64,000 nt of DNA from Emmonsiellopsis sp. PD_33. Its lineage: Eukaryota > Ascomycota > Eurotiomycetes > Onygenales > Ajellomycetaceae. Location of the stretch: contig JANTQF010000130.1 of NCBI GenBank assembly GCA_032988165.1, positions 1 to 64,000 of the forward strand, written 5' to 3'. The notes under the pieces are model-generated. The model saw only the letters and a program-made list of their open reading frames with translations. It had not been told where the DNA came from and ran no database searches. Shown piece by piece: positions 25,286-37,168 of this stretch (positions are counted from its first letter, which is position 1; every line of letters begins with the position of its first letter). Both the position numbers and the translations under genes were made by a program.

Positions 25286-26906
25286 TTAAACCTTTATTAT
25301 TGTTTGTTTCTCATCGGTCCAAGGGATTGGTTCCATCTCAGTCTGATGAAATGTCATGGAGGAATAATCGTAGGCCACCTCAACTATTTCATTGTCAACC
25401 ACATAGACGATTGGTAATCTGAAACCCTTCGCAATTGCAATCGGCCCAAAAGGAACATTGGACGTTGGATAATTCACTTGAGTGTCGCTGGAAACGGTGA
25501 CTGTCCCCATGATGCTCAGTATGTTCCGTACCTCCAAATCTTCTGTATAGAGAATAGTAGCGAAGTCCCCTCCGTTGTTAGTCGCTACCATTGAACCAGG
25601 CATTTTTGGGAACTTCCATCCGGTGGTATACACTATCGCGCCAGTCAGTATGCCACCCTAACGGCGGTTGAAGAAGGGAAAAACAAATCAGGGCAAGAAA
25701 CTTACCCCTGCTCCACAAACCATCGGTCTCATTTCTGAGAGAACCCTCTAAATATCCCTCTTTATTGATCCAATATAGTTGAACGGCTGAGTCATTGTAT
25801 GCAGCCGCCAACGGCGACGATGGGTGAGGATTAAAATCGGGTAGCGGGGTAAGAAAACCCGCCGTTTGGGGATATTTCGTCCAAATCTCGAAAACCTTTC
25901 CTTTATCGTCCAGAACGGCGATGTAAAAGGGCCCATAATCTGACATGGAGTATGCGACCAGGCTGGAATTTGGCGAGACACGGACGTCTGCAATGGCGCT
26001 GGATCCCAACGATTCGCAATTTTCAAGGTCAAAATAGCACCGGACCCGAGACATCTGTAGGATGTGATCCTTCGAAACATAGAATATCGATAGCGCCTTT
26101 GCCAACTTTAGTTTCGTATACTCACGATAAACGCAAAATGGAATAATCAAGGGGTAGCTAACTGAAGTATTGCTGGGCCATACGACACTGATTGGTGTAC
26201 CCATCCGAGGACTTTCGACGGTCGTATTGTGGAAAGAAAACCACCTCCCAGTAACATTAGAGTAGCCGCGTGCATCAAGTGAACCGTTGGGTTGTTGATA
26301 TACTATGATGTAACTTTCGCTACAGTTAGCTGCTGCGATGGCACGCTGCGCGTTGTTCGACGCGTTTTGTCGGGGCTGGCCTGAATGTAAGTTTACGGGA
26401 ACCCGGGCAGGGAATATGTTCATGCAACAGTTGTATGTTATTACTCACCGAAGAATAGTCCTCCCCATGCTTTTTAGCCAATGTCCCTCCAACACTACCC
26501 CCTATAATAGCTGCAATAGCGATGATAGCCAGGATTATTGTAACGAGGAGTGTTCGGGATCGTAAATTAGAACACCCCCTTTCTGGAGGATGCTTCTGAG
26601 CCACATTTTCATGTGCTCCATCCGGGGCAACAGGTAATTGTCCTTCAGGGGATTTGTAATAATAAATATCATCGGTCTGTGGTACAACTTCTGGATAATT
26701 ATCTCTCACAACCACAGCTTCAGGTAACTCCCTCGAGGAGGCTACCGTTGCTTCGGGAGGAGGGCTAGCTGTGTTTTCTATCGGCTATTTTCTCTAGACG
26801 TGTTAGCTTCAGTGCTGTAGTTGACAAACACAAATTAATAAGAGGTTATACATGCTGCATTGTGCAAGAAAGTACCCTCTTCCTCGTTTTCTGTTGTAGA
26901 AGCCAT
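25286..26906 (-). CDS. Lectin-like type II membrane protein (fungal fucose-lectin-like domain)
   Basis: Four exons: 26,906-26,876, 26,777-26,449, 26,375-25,706 and 25,632-25,286, 458 codons plus stop. Start MASTTENEEE. A Pro/acidic cytosolic N-terminus of about 90 residues is followed by one membrane helix (LLVTIILAIIAIAAIIGG), then an extracellular domain with repeated short motifs: YIIVYQQPNGS, IFYVSKDHIL, YWINKEGYLEGSLRN, FGPIAIAKG, IVYVVDNEIVEV. Repeats with aromatic and Gly/Asn residues suit the beta-propeller of fungal fucose-specific lectins, and several N-glycosylation sequons (NVT, NTT, NTS) fit a secreted side. All introns have GT-AG ends and matching positions in the neighbouring paralogue. 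Function as a surface glycan-binding protein is inference; another propeller family is possible. Confidence 0.7.
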
Positions 26907-28808
26907 CGAACTTTTCTAGACTAAGCCAGAGGGGACGCTCGTGAGCGTTGGTCGTCACCGAATTTGAAAGAATCTCCGGGCGAAGAAACAGACGGCGGCC
27001 CAGGCATAAATAATGGAAACAGTATCCAACAAATTCGCTGAGTATTCTTTGGTACGGTAGTAATTGCGTATGGTCTTGTACCAGAGTGCAGATACGGCCA
27101 GACTGGGATTCAATGGTAGCCTGCGTGGCGCTTCTCCGTTGTATGAATGATTTTTTGCCAGCAATTTGGTGATATGATGCGTGTATTGCGTGTATTGTGC
27201 CTGGCTTGTTGACTGAGTAGGGCAAACACAGAGGAACCTTGGAAGTACTAAGTAGTAAGCGGTAGGGGTAAACTGTCAATACCTACGTAGGCACCTTAGG
27301 AATTGAGCCATAGAGTACGAGGTCTGTGCACCGTACTCTTTTATTAGTCGACAATTGAGAATTTCCGGTGCATGAAGTTACCGGCACGCTGCAGTGGGAC
27401 CACCTGCATTATTGTGACATTGTGTGACCTCAGATGATCCAGGACCATTGATGTGCCACTTGAGCGAGCGACCGAAATGAAAGAATGCAGTTCCTGACCA
27501 ATCATATCCAGTGCCTCAAAGTACAAGTCGGATATTTGCTTGTTGAGCAACGATCAGTGGCAATGGGAGGTCTCTGGTGACTGAGAATTGAGAGTGACAT
27601 AGCCAGTGTACCAGGGGATCAGGTCCTGGGCGAGGGTTAAGAATAGATTTAGTTGCGGCAAAGCATCACACCTCGAATAGTATCGATCGCCATATAGCAG
27701 GGTTACCTCCAAAATATCCAAGATGCCAACGTACCCTACTCATTTAACAATCTCCGTACACAACCTCCAACGGCCATCGATACGTAAAATGCCATCCATC
27801 ATTGAACCTCGACAACCCCCCCCGTACAACCAGGGACGCAACAACGACACCGAAACCCTCATCCAGACCACATTCTCGTCACAGGAACCCTCAACAGGTT
27901 CATAAGAGGTCTCATCCGACACCTGCTCCTAGGACAGTCCATGATCCGTCTCTTCAAGCGGTTTCCAGTCCGAATCCACAAGATTGACAAACGTGTGCGT
28001 TGACAGCTCCCACCTAGCTCTGGCTCAAGAGGATTATTCTCTATATATGAAGCTCCGCAGCGCCTTGTCGTCAATCTAGAGGAAAAAAATGTACTCCGTA
28101 TATCTCTGGATATCATGATGCATCCAGTCTTCGGGTGAGAGAGGATCTGCGCGCGGCTGCTCTGTCTTGTAGGCCCGTGGTGCCCACGCTTTGATGCAGG
28201 TGCGGAGCTGGTCTTTTGACGCACCTTCAATGGTGCCGGGTCTTCAATGAAGGTCCATTCGAGCTTGTCCCGGAGCTTTTTAGGCTGTATCTGTCTGGTG
28301 TGACTTGTGGATGAGCGCTGTTTTGAAGGAGTCCCATGTCGTGTCGTCGGTGGAGGAGGTGCGGTAGATGATCTAGCCCTATTTATCTTCTTTGCGATGA
28401 TTGAGCCTCCCTAGGAGTATCTCTTTGTCTGACGGGTATTTGTTTGGCGGGATAATGCGTCCCTAGCAAGGACACACCTCTAGCCCAAAACGTGCTTTGG
28501 TTATGTTTTACACTTGTGACCTTTTCGTCGTAGGAAATTCCTTGTCGATAGCCTGAATGTTCGATTGTAGACAGGTCGTCAGCCATGCGAACAGGGATGG
28601 AGGAAGTCACGTGCACATTCTGCTTACGGAGGCATGATGGTAGGCAGGCACAGTACATATCATCCTCGGAATACTCTTTCGTTTTCCCTAGTAATATATA
28701 CAAGGCTATCAACTATCTAAAAAACACAAAGGGATATAAAACTAATATCAAAAATGCAAATAAACCACGGGCAAAAACTCACATATTGGAATTTGACTAG
28801 CCCCTTAA
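26907..28808. other. Long intergenic region, no confident gene
   Basis: About 1.9 kb between two minus-strand genes. Frames such as 27,344-27,550 (minus), 27,859-28,230 (minus) and 28,383-28,712 (minus) carry no motifs I recognise and overlap frames on the other strand. The right part near 27,900-28,300 reads in fragments in several frames and could be a decayed gene, but I cannot name it. The left end (26,907 to about 27,300) is the likely promoter of the lectin-like gene. Confidence 0.45.
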
Positions 28809-30208
28809 TTAGGATGAATAGAGCACCGAAACACCAACACTCTTCCAACCATACGAACTCAAATTCCCCCCAGCACCGGGCCCACCAGCTGCTACAGAAG
28901 ACGCATGAGATAGCGGTGACCTCGACGTCGGCCCCAGCGCAACACCAGCACTAACGAGTAACTCCTTAACCCGCCCTTCCCACAACGCACGGATGTTATA
29001 CGACTGATCCACGCGAACTTTAACCACGGAGTCAGAGGCATGAGTTTCTTTCGAGGTAGCAAGTTGCTCAAGCTCATGCTTAGGTCGCAATGGAACGGCC
29101 GTATCCGGTAGGCCCATCTTCCTCCTCGCCCAAGCCAAATCATCCGCGAACGGGGAACTTTTATTATGTCTTGACTTGTTGCGCCGCCATAGTTCGCAGC
29201 CGGCTACCATTTCGCTTTCCCAGCTGTAGACGTTGAAGCCGAAGCGAGAGCTGAAGGCGAGGTTTGGAGAGGCGAGCAGGGAGTAGGTGGTTGACATGGA
29301 GCCGGTGAGCGGGGTTAGAGTCAGGGTTAATGTGTAGGGGAATGTAGATTGCGGAGAGTCGGTTGCGGCGGGGAGTGTGGTAAATCGCAGGCCAGTGGAC
29401 AGACCGACGACAGAGGAGAGGGGCGAGTAATATAATTCTCCACCGGCGGAGAGGAGGGAGAGTAATGGTTTAGTGGGTTGTGGTCCGCGGTCTTCGGGAT
29501 TTAGTTTTCTGGGGTCTGGACCGAAATTCCAGAGCCCTTTAAACCCAAGTAACGCATTGTCTGTGCTAAATAAGAACTCTGAGCTGTATTTGCCGGTGTC
29601 GTGAGATATTTGTGTTAATATGGTGGCTTGAGGGGCGGACTTTGACGCCGCGGCACGCGTTGAGCATAACGCAAGGGAGATTTGTGTGGTGGGTGAAAGG
29701 CGGCGGAGAAAAAGGCCCGTTAGGGTGGTAGGGGGTGGGAGATGGAGTGTCGCATGTAATAAAGTAGCTTTATTCCTTTTTTCGTCGTCAATGGTACTGT
29801 CCTGGCCGTCCGGTGTCGGGTATGTGCGGGGCTGAGAGGGGGGATAGACTTGTCGATATCCAGGAACCAGCTCTCGGAGGGGTATCAACGTGCTTTTACT
29901 GGGGGTATCGCTAAGAGGGAGAGTTGTAAATAGGTAGGATATGGAGCCATCAATCAATCCCACGGTCCCGAGAGTATATGTCGTTGCGAATTGCGGCGTG
30001 GAAAGGGATGATATGTTGACTTTTAGCCGTTCGGGCGTTGAGAAATCAAGAAGTGCTATCCAGGAACATGAGTATAAAGAGCATTTCAAGCGACAAGAAG
30101 CAACGACATACCATTAGCTGTCGCAGTCAACTGCGAATAAGAACTGTCGCGATTCCATCTCGACGCTTCGGAGAAGGCAAGCTGGATATAGTCCATGAAA
30201 TCACGCAT
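28809..30208 (-). CDS. mdm10: Mdm10, mitochondrial outer-membrane beta-barrel protein
   Basis: Two exons, 30,208-30,112 and 30,055-28,809, giving 447 residues. Exon 1 encodes [19 protein letters not shown] and [10 protein letters not shown]; exon 2 continues [37 protein letters not shown] and ends [11 protein letters not shown], all hallmarks of fungal Mdm10. The intron has GTATGT and GATAG ends. Mdm10 is a beta-barrel of the outer mitochondrial membrane. It belongs to the ERMES tether between ER and mitochondria and also associates with the SAM complex during beta-barrel assembly (family knowledge). Length agrees with filamentous-fungal homologues. Divergent from mrt4 over a 408-bp spacer. 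Confidence 0.93.
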
Positions 30209-30616
30209 TGTCGGAGTAGACGGGTGGTGCCGGTCTCAACAACTCATCCCCTTTCCGTAGCAGTGCGCGCGGATGTAGCTGAACTCAACAATAAAATTCC
30301 GGCCGTTGATATATCCAAAATGCGCGGGTGGACACACCTCGTCCTTGCGATGTCTTCCGCTATCCAAATGATCGCGGTTGTCGAGCCTGCTTAGCTAATC
30401 AAAGCTATTTGCCCAATGCAGACTAGCGCAGATTGCTCTCGTATCAACATTTTTCCATCCCCGCGAAACTTTGATTTTCGATATCAGCAGAAAAAAAATA
30501 TCAAAAATTCCCGGCTTGGAGAGAAAACGAAACGATCCGCGAAGGGAGGGCATTTTTAAAAACAAAATATATTATATACCCCTTTCCTAACCCCAGGCCC
30601 GCCTAGAACCGCAACC
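30209..30616. promoter_or_regulatory. Divergent promoter region of mdm10 and mrt4
   Basis: 408 bp between two start codons facing away from each other. It contains AT-rich runs (ATATCAGCAGAAAAAAAAT near 30,480; AAAATATATTATATA near 30,565) close to the mrt4 start. No specific factor site is claimed. Confidence 0.55.
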
Positions 30617-31454
30617 ATGCCCATCTCCAAACGAGCTAAGCTGGTCCACGAGTCCAAAACCGCCAAAAAGTCGCACAAGGAGCAGACTCGCAGACTATAC
30701 GCCAACATCCAAACCGCCGTCGCCGAATATGACCACCTCTTCGTCTTCGCCGTGGATAACATGCGAAACACATATCTGAAGGATGTCCGGACTGAATTCT
30801 CTGATTCGCGGTACGTTGCACCAAACCGCGCCCGCCCCCCCCCCCATGGCATAGAATTACATACACTCCTCATCCCGGACAAAAGATATACTAATAAAAC
30901 CAAAATACAGCCTCTTCTTCGGTAAAACAAAAGTAATGGCCGTCGCCCTCGGCACCACACCAGAAACCGCCTGCGCGCCCAACCTCGAAAAGCTAACCCC
31001 GCACCTAACCGGCGCCGTCGGGCTCCTCTTCACCTCCCGCGCCCCCGCCTCCGTCCTCTCCTACTTCTCCACCTTCCACCCAACCGACTACGCGCGCGCC
31101 GGCACCATCACCCCACGCGCCTTCACAATCCCGTCGGGAATCGTGTACGCGCAGGCCGGCGAGGTGGACGCGGCGCTGGATGAACCGGTTAGCCATACGA
31201 TTGAGCCGATGTTGAGGAAGTTGGGGGTGCCGACAAGGTTGGTGAAGGGGAAGGTGGTGTTGGAGATGGAGGGGGGGTATAGGGTTTGTAAGGCGGGGGA
31301 GAGACTGGATTCGAGGCAGACGGCGCTGTTGAAGATTTTTGGGTGCAAGGTTGCGGAGTTTGGGGTGGAGATGAGGTGTTTGTGGGAGAGGGAGAGTGGG
31401 GAGGTGAAGGTGCTGGAGGGGAGGGGGGAGGGGATGGAGGTTGATGGGAATTGA
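30617..31454 (+). CDS. mrt4: Mrt4, 60S ribosome assembly factor (P0-like)
   Basis: Exons 30,617-30,810 and 30,911-31,454, 245 residues. N-terminus MPISKRAKLVHESKTAKK followed by KEQTRRLYANIQTAVAEYD and VDNMRNTYLKDVR, then across the intron LFFGKTKVMAVALG, as in Mrt4 and the related stalk protein P0. The later part has GLLFTSR, FTIPSG and LRKLGVPTRLVKGKV. Mrt4 binds the P0 site on pre-60S particles in the nucleolus and is later exchanged for P0 (family knowledge). The acidic P0 C-terminal stalk is lacking, as expected. The intron contains a long C run near 30,834-30,844 and a branch-like ACTAATA. Convergent with the U1-70K gene. Confidence 0.93.
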
Positions 31455-32574
31455 TTGGGGTGGTGTGGATGAGTTGAGATGGGATGGGATATTTTGTGGT
31501 CTACGCACGGGTGGGCGGACAGGCATGTTTGGAGTTGGAGTTCATGGCGTTTTTTGCCCGTTGCTTCTTTTTATCTCTGATCGTGTTTTCTGGGTATTTT
31601 TTTTAACTGCTGCCCTGGCGCCGCTTCTGGCAAGATATTTGACTGAGATCGATGATTTTACAAAAGAAAATTCCTATATAGATTTATTAAGTCCTGACGA
31701 CCTTTTTCTTCCTCTACATCAATCCTGCCAGTCAAACTACCTCACCTATACTACCTAATGCCTATCATAAACAGAAATTGAGCATAAATGCAGCCTGGGA
31801 AATATAGGCATGAGGAAGAAGAGTAAAACCGCAAGCTAGAAACCAACAAAACCAAAACCACACCTAGAGGTGGCGGAGATCAATCGCGAAGAATATTCAG
31901 CATTGGCCAAATAGCCTCCTTACCTGATCTTACCTCTCAAATCAGTCACTCACTTCTCACTTCCACTTCCACCGTGGCAGTAAATTGTTCATTGTTTTTC
32001 TTCTTTTCTTTGTCGCCATTTTCTCCTTGTCCATTATAATTCCATTTCCCACCAATATGCCATACATAAAATACATACTTACCCGCCAAAGGAAAAAATC
32101 AGGGGCGTCAAAAAATAAGCGAAATAACAAAACAGTTAAAACATGATAGAAAAGTATCGAACTGGGGCCCCTTCGAGAAGGGAGAACCAGAAAAAGTAAA
32201 AGGAAAATGAAACAAAAATGAAAGCGATACAAAGCCGAATTGGTTGGTATATCTGGGCTGCTGCCCTCAAGCACGTCACAATTCAAGGGGCTGGCTGGCT
32301 ACGAACGGAAGATTTCGCGATAAATTTGTATAGTACCTGTGGCGAGAGCGACAATCATTTGGTTGTTTGCTTGCTCGGCAGAAAGGTTCAAGCAATAGAT
32401 AGTATCATGATCGACGAAGAGTAATGAACTTTTTGGGGGGCGTTGTTGTCATTGTTGATGTTTGTCGTCCACCTTACCCTTGGCGAAACGGGGTGTGAAA
32501 GAAAAGAACCGAAGAACCGAAGATACCCACCAACAAACCATGGTTGCGTATAGAAATGATAACTATACGGGTGT
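31455..32574. other. Convergent 3' intergenic region
   Basis: About 1.1 kb between the 3' ends of mrt4 and the U1-70K gene. No coding motif recognised. A/T-rich stretches suit 3' UTRs and polyadenylation on both strands. Confidence 0.55.
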
Positions 32575-34117
32575 TCAGTATCTCCTTTTGTTGCGCGGGT
32601 CATCGTAGTCGTCACCGTCGTGATGTCTCTTCCGGGAGGAGTAATCATCGTCGCGTCGTCCATACCTATCCCCCCGGTCCCGATCACGGTCCCTGTCCCG
32701 GTGGCTGTCACGGTCCCGATCGCGATCGCGCCGGGGATCTCGTTCGCGGTCCCGATCTCTGTCTCGTTCACGGTCACGATCACCATATGCGTCGCGAGGT
32801 CTTACCGGCTCACGATTGCTTCCTGTAAAACCGCGCGGTTCACGCTCATATCTGCTTCCACCACGATGTCCGGCTCTATCATCGAAGCCTGCACCACGCC
32901 TAGAATCGCCATACCCACCCATGCTATCGTGTCCATTTTGTGGACCTCCAAAACCACCACTGCGTCCACCGCCTGGCCCAGAGGGGGCATTAGGTGGGGG
33001 CTGACCGCCAAATCCACCGCGGCCACCAGGTCCACCTTGGTATCCAATGCCACCCCGTCCACCAAATCCCCGGTCACCGCGGAAGCCGCCACGGAAACCA
33101 CCTCTGCCGCCGCCAAAGCCACCTCTGAACCCGCCGCCAGGTCCGGCAGGAGCACTGAAACCACCCGGACCCATTGGTCGCGCGGGCATGGCTTTGGTAT
33201 ATCCTCGTCCACCCAAGCCGCCGCCAAAGCGACGCGGCTTCCATCCCTTCACAGTACGACCGCGTTCAACATCGACCAAGATGCGCCGGTCTTTGATACG
33301 GATACCATCTGTCTCTTTGTAGGCCGCTGTACATACCAAGTAATTTCGAAATAGCATTAGTCATAAGTTTCATTACCTTTCCTCACTGATCCAAATGGGG
33401 GATTTGATGACCAAGGAAAATCAAAACAGCAGGGGGGGAGGGGATGGGGGAGGGGTGGCAATGCGCGGGATTCTGTACCCTTCATATCCTTCTCACGCTC
33501 GTAGACGATGAAAGCATATCCCCTGTGGGGCTTCTTGGGGTTCTTCTTTGGGTTGTGGGTATCTACGACGATGCGAATCTAGCCATGGAATGTTAGTATC
33601 AGTTGAGAGGGGAAAAAGTGCAAGGGACAGTGAGGTCTTACCCGCTCGATCGGACCGAAACGACCAAATTCCCGCTCCAAATCCGCCTCTGTAGCCTCAT
33701 AGCTGAGCCGCGACACAAAAAGCGTCTTGAAGGCATCACCCCGGACCTGCGGGTCATTCTCAGGATTATCTAGATAAAACGACAAAACGTGTCAGCAAAA
33801 GAATCCTCCCATATAAGCCAGAATAACAACCCCCCCCCAGCATTCCACTACATACACTCATGCAGGCCCTCAGTCAAATGTCTCTCCAGAGCCGCCTTCC
33901 TCTCGTCCTTCAGCCTCGCCTTGCGCTGCAGCCAACTCTCCGTGGCGTTGTACGGCACCTCCTCCGCATATTTCTCCAAATCGCCCAGGAACTGCGCGAC
34001 GCCACCGATCTCGCTGGGCTTGACGTCGTCGGGGGCTCTGTCGCCGGGCGGGATGTAGCGCAGCGGCGGACGGGGCGCGAAGAGCGCGAGGAGGTTTGGG
34101 GGGAGCTTGTCGGTCAT
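32575..34117 (-). CDS. U1 snRNP 70 kDa protein (U1-70K)
   Basis: Four exons: 34,117-33,856, 33,769-33,642, 33,578-33,479 and 33,326-32,575, 413 residues. The N-terminus [19 protein letters not shown] and the NPENDP...[17 protein letters not shown] segment are typical of U1-70K. The RRM spans roughly residues 98-170 with RNP2 LFVSRL and RNP1 RGYAFIVY, followed by [18 protein letters not shown] and the GGGLGGRG linker. The C-terminal half is a Gly/Arg-rich region ([11 protein letters not shown]) then alternating Arg/Asp (RDRDRERD). The RRM binds U1 snRNA stem-loop 1 and helps select 5' splice sites (family knowledge). A long open antisense frame at 32,620-33,354 is only its shadow. The yeast orthologue is SNP1. 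Confidence 0.95.
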
Positions 34118-34514
34118 GGTTCAGGTGTGGCTCGAGGCTGGCTGGGGGTTGATAGTGTCTAGCAGGCGCACGTCACGAATGCGCGACGACAGGCGTTGCT
34201 GGCGCTGCGAGAGTGCAGAAGTCCAGAGACGCGAGCAGGATGAAGTTGGGGTCAGGCAGCGCGCGAGGACATGGCTTCGCAGGTTGGAAAGAACATTGGA
34301 AGGTCGTTGGGCTGAGACTTTGCGGCTGTCGATCACTGCTGTGTTGGGTCTAGCGTGTTCCTCTGGCTGACTAACGCATGACTAACACGCAGTCCAGCCC
34401 CCAGCCAATCAGCACCCGCCATTCCGCTTGGCATCAAAATTGCTCCTCCTCTCACCAAAAGGTTCCCGACTGCGCAGTTTTCGGATGCTGGAATAAGCCC
34501 TCTCAACCACAGCA
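34118..34514. promoter_or_regulatory. Divergent promoter region of U1-70K and L51 genes
   Basis: 397 bp between opposite start codons. GC-balanced; no clear TATA box. Short frames here are unlikely to code. Confidence 0.5.
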
Positions 34515-35063
34515 ATGCCTATCCAAGGAGTCCGCGCGGTGACCACCAGCCGAGTATGTACTCCCAAATCCCCCCGTGATATCAATTCCTCCGCTCAGGA
34601 AAGAAACTAACAACCATCTGCTCCAGAACGGCGTGGGCGCCTTTATCCTCCAATGCAAGCGGCTCGACTTCCACTACTGCGATTGGGCCGGTAGCTCACG
34701 GGGGATGAAGTGAGTACCCATTGCATACCCCTTAAAACCACCCTCCAGATCCACATCTAACAACCCCCCAGCGCATTCCTCAAACACACCCTCCCCGCCT
34801 TCGCCGCCGCCAACCCGCAGATAGAAATCCACATCTCCCCGCGACCCAAAAAACACCCCGTCATCCGCGGCCACTACATCAACGGCCGCGAGAAGGCCAT
34901 TTGCGTGCGCAATCTGGAGAAGGAGCAGGTGCTTGCCAAAGCCACGCTGCTGAAAGAGGCGAGCGGCGAGAGGCTGAAGAGGGTGAAGAAGCCCGTGTCC
35001 AGTGTTACGGAGAGTGTGAGAGGTATTTGGTCGCCGTATCATGGGGATGTGAAGATGGTGTGA
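34515..35063 (+). CDS. mrpl51: Mitochondrial ribosomal protein of the L51/S25/CI-B8 family
   Basis: Three exons, 34,515-34,553, 34,627-34,709 and 34,772-35,063, 137 residues. MPIQGVRAVTTSR then NGVGAFILQCKRLDFHYCD with SSRGM, followed by FLKHTLPAFAAANPQIEI, HPVIRGHYINGREKAICV and a basic C-terminus. This is the thioredoxin-like L51/S25/CI-B8 domain as in yeast Mrpl51 of the mitochondrial large subunit. NDUFA2 of complex I shares the fold, but the NGVGAF...FxYC start and basic tail favour the ribosomal protein. Introns are 73 and 62 nt with GT-AG ends. Confidence 0.88.
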
Positions 35064-35822
35064 GGGGGTGGTGTTGTGGCCAGCCTACGATGACGGTTGT
35101 CCGGGTGGGTGGGGGTAATGTTAGAGGTGGATGGAATGGGATCGGTGGCTATATGTCTTTTCTATATAGTCGCGGGGACCAATTGGGGAATTTCTATTTC
35201 TATTTCCCTCACTCTGGGTTATTTGCATTGTGGTTTTTGTCCTTTTATACCGGGAGTATATACTGTATTTGTTATGTTATGGGTTGGATCGGCGATTTTT
35301 AAGGCCTGTCAACATCTCTTTTTTTTTTGTTTGACTCTTTTGCTACATCTGTATATTAGAATGCATCAATGTTAAGAGCCTCCTTTTGACTCGACCATTT
35401 CTAGATTCCGACAAGGTGATTCTGTTAGTGTCGGGAGAATTTGGCCGGGTTGGCGGAATATATCTCTTCTGCCCATAGAATGGTCAAAGGAGTATAGAAA
35501 AGAAGATGTTTGCAATTCCACTATCATGAAAAGAAAATATATCAAGCCGGAACTGTAGTTGCAAAAGAACAGCAAAAAACACCTCCCTCATTACCCCAAA
35601 GTATTGTATTACGCCGCCGCCTCCCACCCCCCTATCCATCCCATATGAAAAAAAGAAAATTGTCGTTAGTATATGCACAATCATGAATGCTGTTTCCAGA
35701 AAGGAAAAAAGAAATGTGGCCCTCGCTATGCTCATAGATAGAAAGAAAAAGACGTTGCCTCCCGAACAGAAGAAAAAGGAGAAAAAAAAAAAACCAGAAA
35801 CGGCCAAGTCGTAGTAGAGTGT
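35064..35822. other. Convergent 3' intergenic region
   Basis: About 760 bp between the L51 gene and the RING gene, with T-rich and A-rich runs (for example near 35,322 and 35,780). No gene recognised. Confidence 0.5.
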
Positions 35823-37168
35823 TTATAGATACATTTGAAACATTGCCCTCGGCTGGCTAATGGGCTTCCCACAGTCCGGCACAACGCACTTGGAGAACGG
35901 TTTCGTTTTCGTCGGGCTGAGGTTGTTACTCTCTGATCTCTTTCTAGATGAAAGTGCACGGTTCTTCGCGCATCGGCCGCAATAGACCTATCAAAAAGAT
36001 ATTGTCAGTTAAATGCCATAGGATAAAGGAAACCTGGGATTTTTATAATCGAGGAGGTTGGAACATACATGTCCGCACGGCTTCGCAACCCATATCTGCC
36101 TCTGCTGCACATCCTCACCCGTCCCCAGTTCGTGATCGCAATTCGGACAAACAACCACATCATCCTCGTCAACGGTCCTGGTAAATCCAGGCGGGGGAGC
36201 GGGAGGGGCCTCGTATTCTGGCGGTGGTGCCCGTCGTGCCTGTCCAGCTACTCCAAAGCCAGCCGCCCGATAGTCTAGCTGAATCGGAACATCATCGTCG
36301 TCTAGATCAACGGTCAAATCTATGCCGTCGATGGGCCGCTCGCCGATCCAAAATGGTGGGATGTTGGTATTAAATGCACGAGTAATGTTGCGATTTCGTA
36401 ACCCAACTTCGTCCCGCAGCACTTCTTGGGGGCGAGAGAAGTCCGCTGGCTGGCCAGTCCTATGCATTCTCCGAATCATGTCTATCAAACTAGAGCCTCG
36501 TAGGGGAGGGGGCGCATCCTGGCGTTGTTGGGTGGCCGCGCGTGAGTGGCTGCGGCGGTGTTCCTCATCCCGACGGACGGCAGCACTTATGAATTGTACC
36601 TCGGGGCTTGAGAGCTGTTGGACTTCGTTGAAGTTTGGAGAGCCGTCTTCTAGTTCAACCACATCTGCCATAATGTTCCGTCCAAACCTGGGCGGTCGTG
36701 TGGAGCGGTTCGATCTCTGTTGGGCGGGGGGTGTCCGGAGGGTAAGGTCTGAAGTGAGGGAGTCTGGCTCATCTGTCAAATCGATGACATTTTCCTGTCG
36801 AGAGGGAGGAGAAGGAGGTCGAGGAGCAGAAGGAGTCGTCATGACCGGCCGTCGAAAGTCGTAGCCGTCTCCGGGAAATCTCAGGGCGGGTAAGGGGGGG
36901 AGTGTTGGGCGAGTGGCGGAGAAGAAGGACTGCGAGGAGTTGTTCGATCGTGAGGACTCTCCATAACCCCATGGAGAGGAGCTTCGGCTCTGGGAATGGG
37001 AGTCTACCATCTCATGGTGCGGCCGCTGGAAGGACAAAGAAGAGGCTGCGTTAATTGCTGGTTTGGCTGGTGGTGATGAAGCGAGCGTGGAGGTGGCGGC
37101 AAATGAGAGCAACATACCTTTCTGGACTGGCGAGCAGTCAAGACCTGGATGTTCGGGTCTCCATTCAT
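35823..37168 (-). CDS. RING-finger protein with SUMO-interaction-like motifs (STUbL candidate)
   Basis: Three exons, 37,168-37,118, 37,025-36,069 and 35,987-35,823, 390 residues. The first two thirds are low-complexity (Ser, Pro, Arg) and carry VIDLTDE, VVELEDG and IDLTVDLDDDD, which match the hydrophobic-plus-acidic pattern of SUMO-interacting motifs. The C-terminal part has a zinc-binding pattern CPNC ... CGHVYCGRC ... CVVPDC, a RING-like arrangement with a long spacer before the last Cys pair. SIMs plus a RING are the layout of SUMO-targeted ubiquitin ligases (RNF4, Slx5/Slx8). Assignment to that pathway is inference. A longer upstream frame exists, but the chosen start MNGDPNIQVL joins in frame through a GTATGT intron. 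Confidence 0.72.

Noticed and set aside
26809..27279. Minus-strand frame of 156 codons upstream of the lectin-like gene
   Set aside because: It overlaps exon 1 and intron 1 of that gene in another frame and shows no motif; more likely promoter and leader.
31005..31526. Antisense Pro/Leu-rich frame opposite mrt4
   Set aside because: It is a shadow of the conserved Mrt4 exon 2.
32620..33354. Long antisense frame of 244 codons opposite the U1-70K gene
   Set aside because: It is the mirror of the Gly/Arg and Arg/Asp repeat codons and has no motifs of its own.
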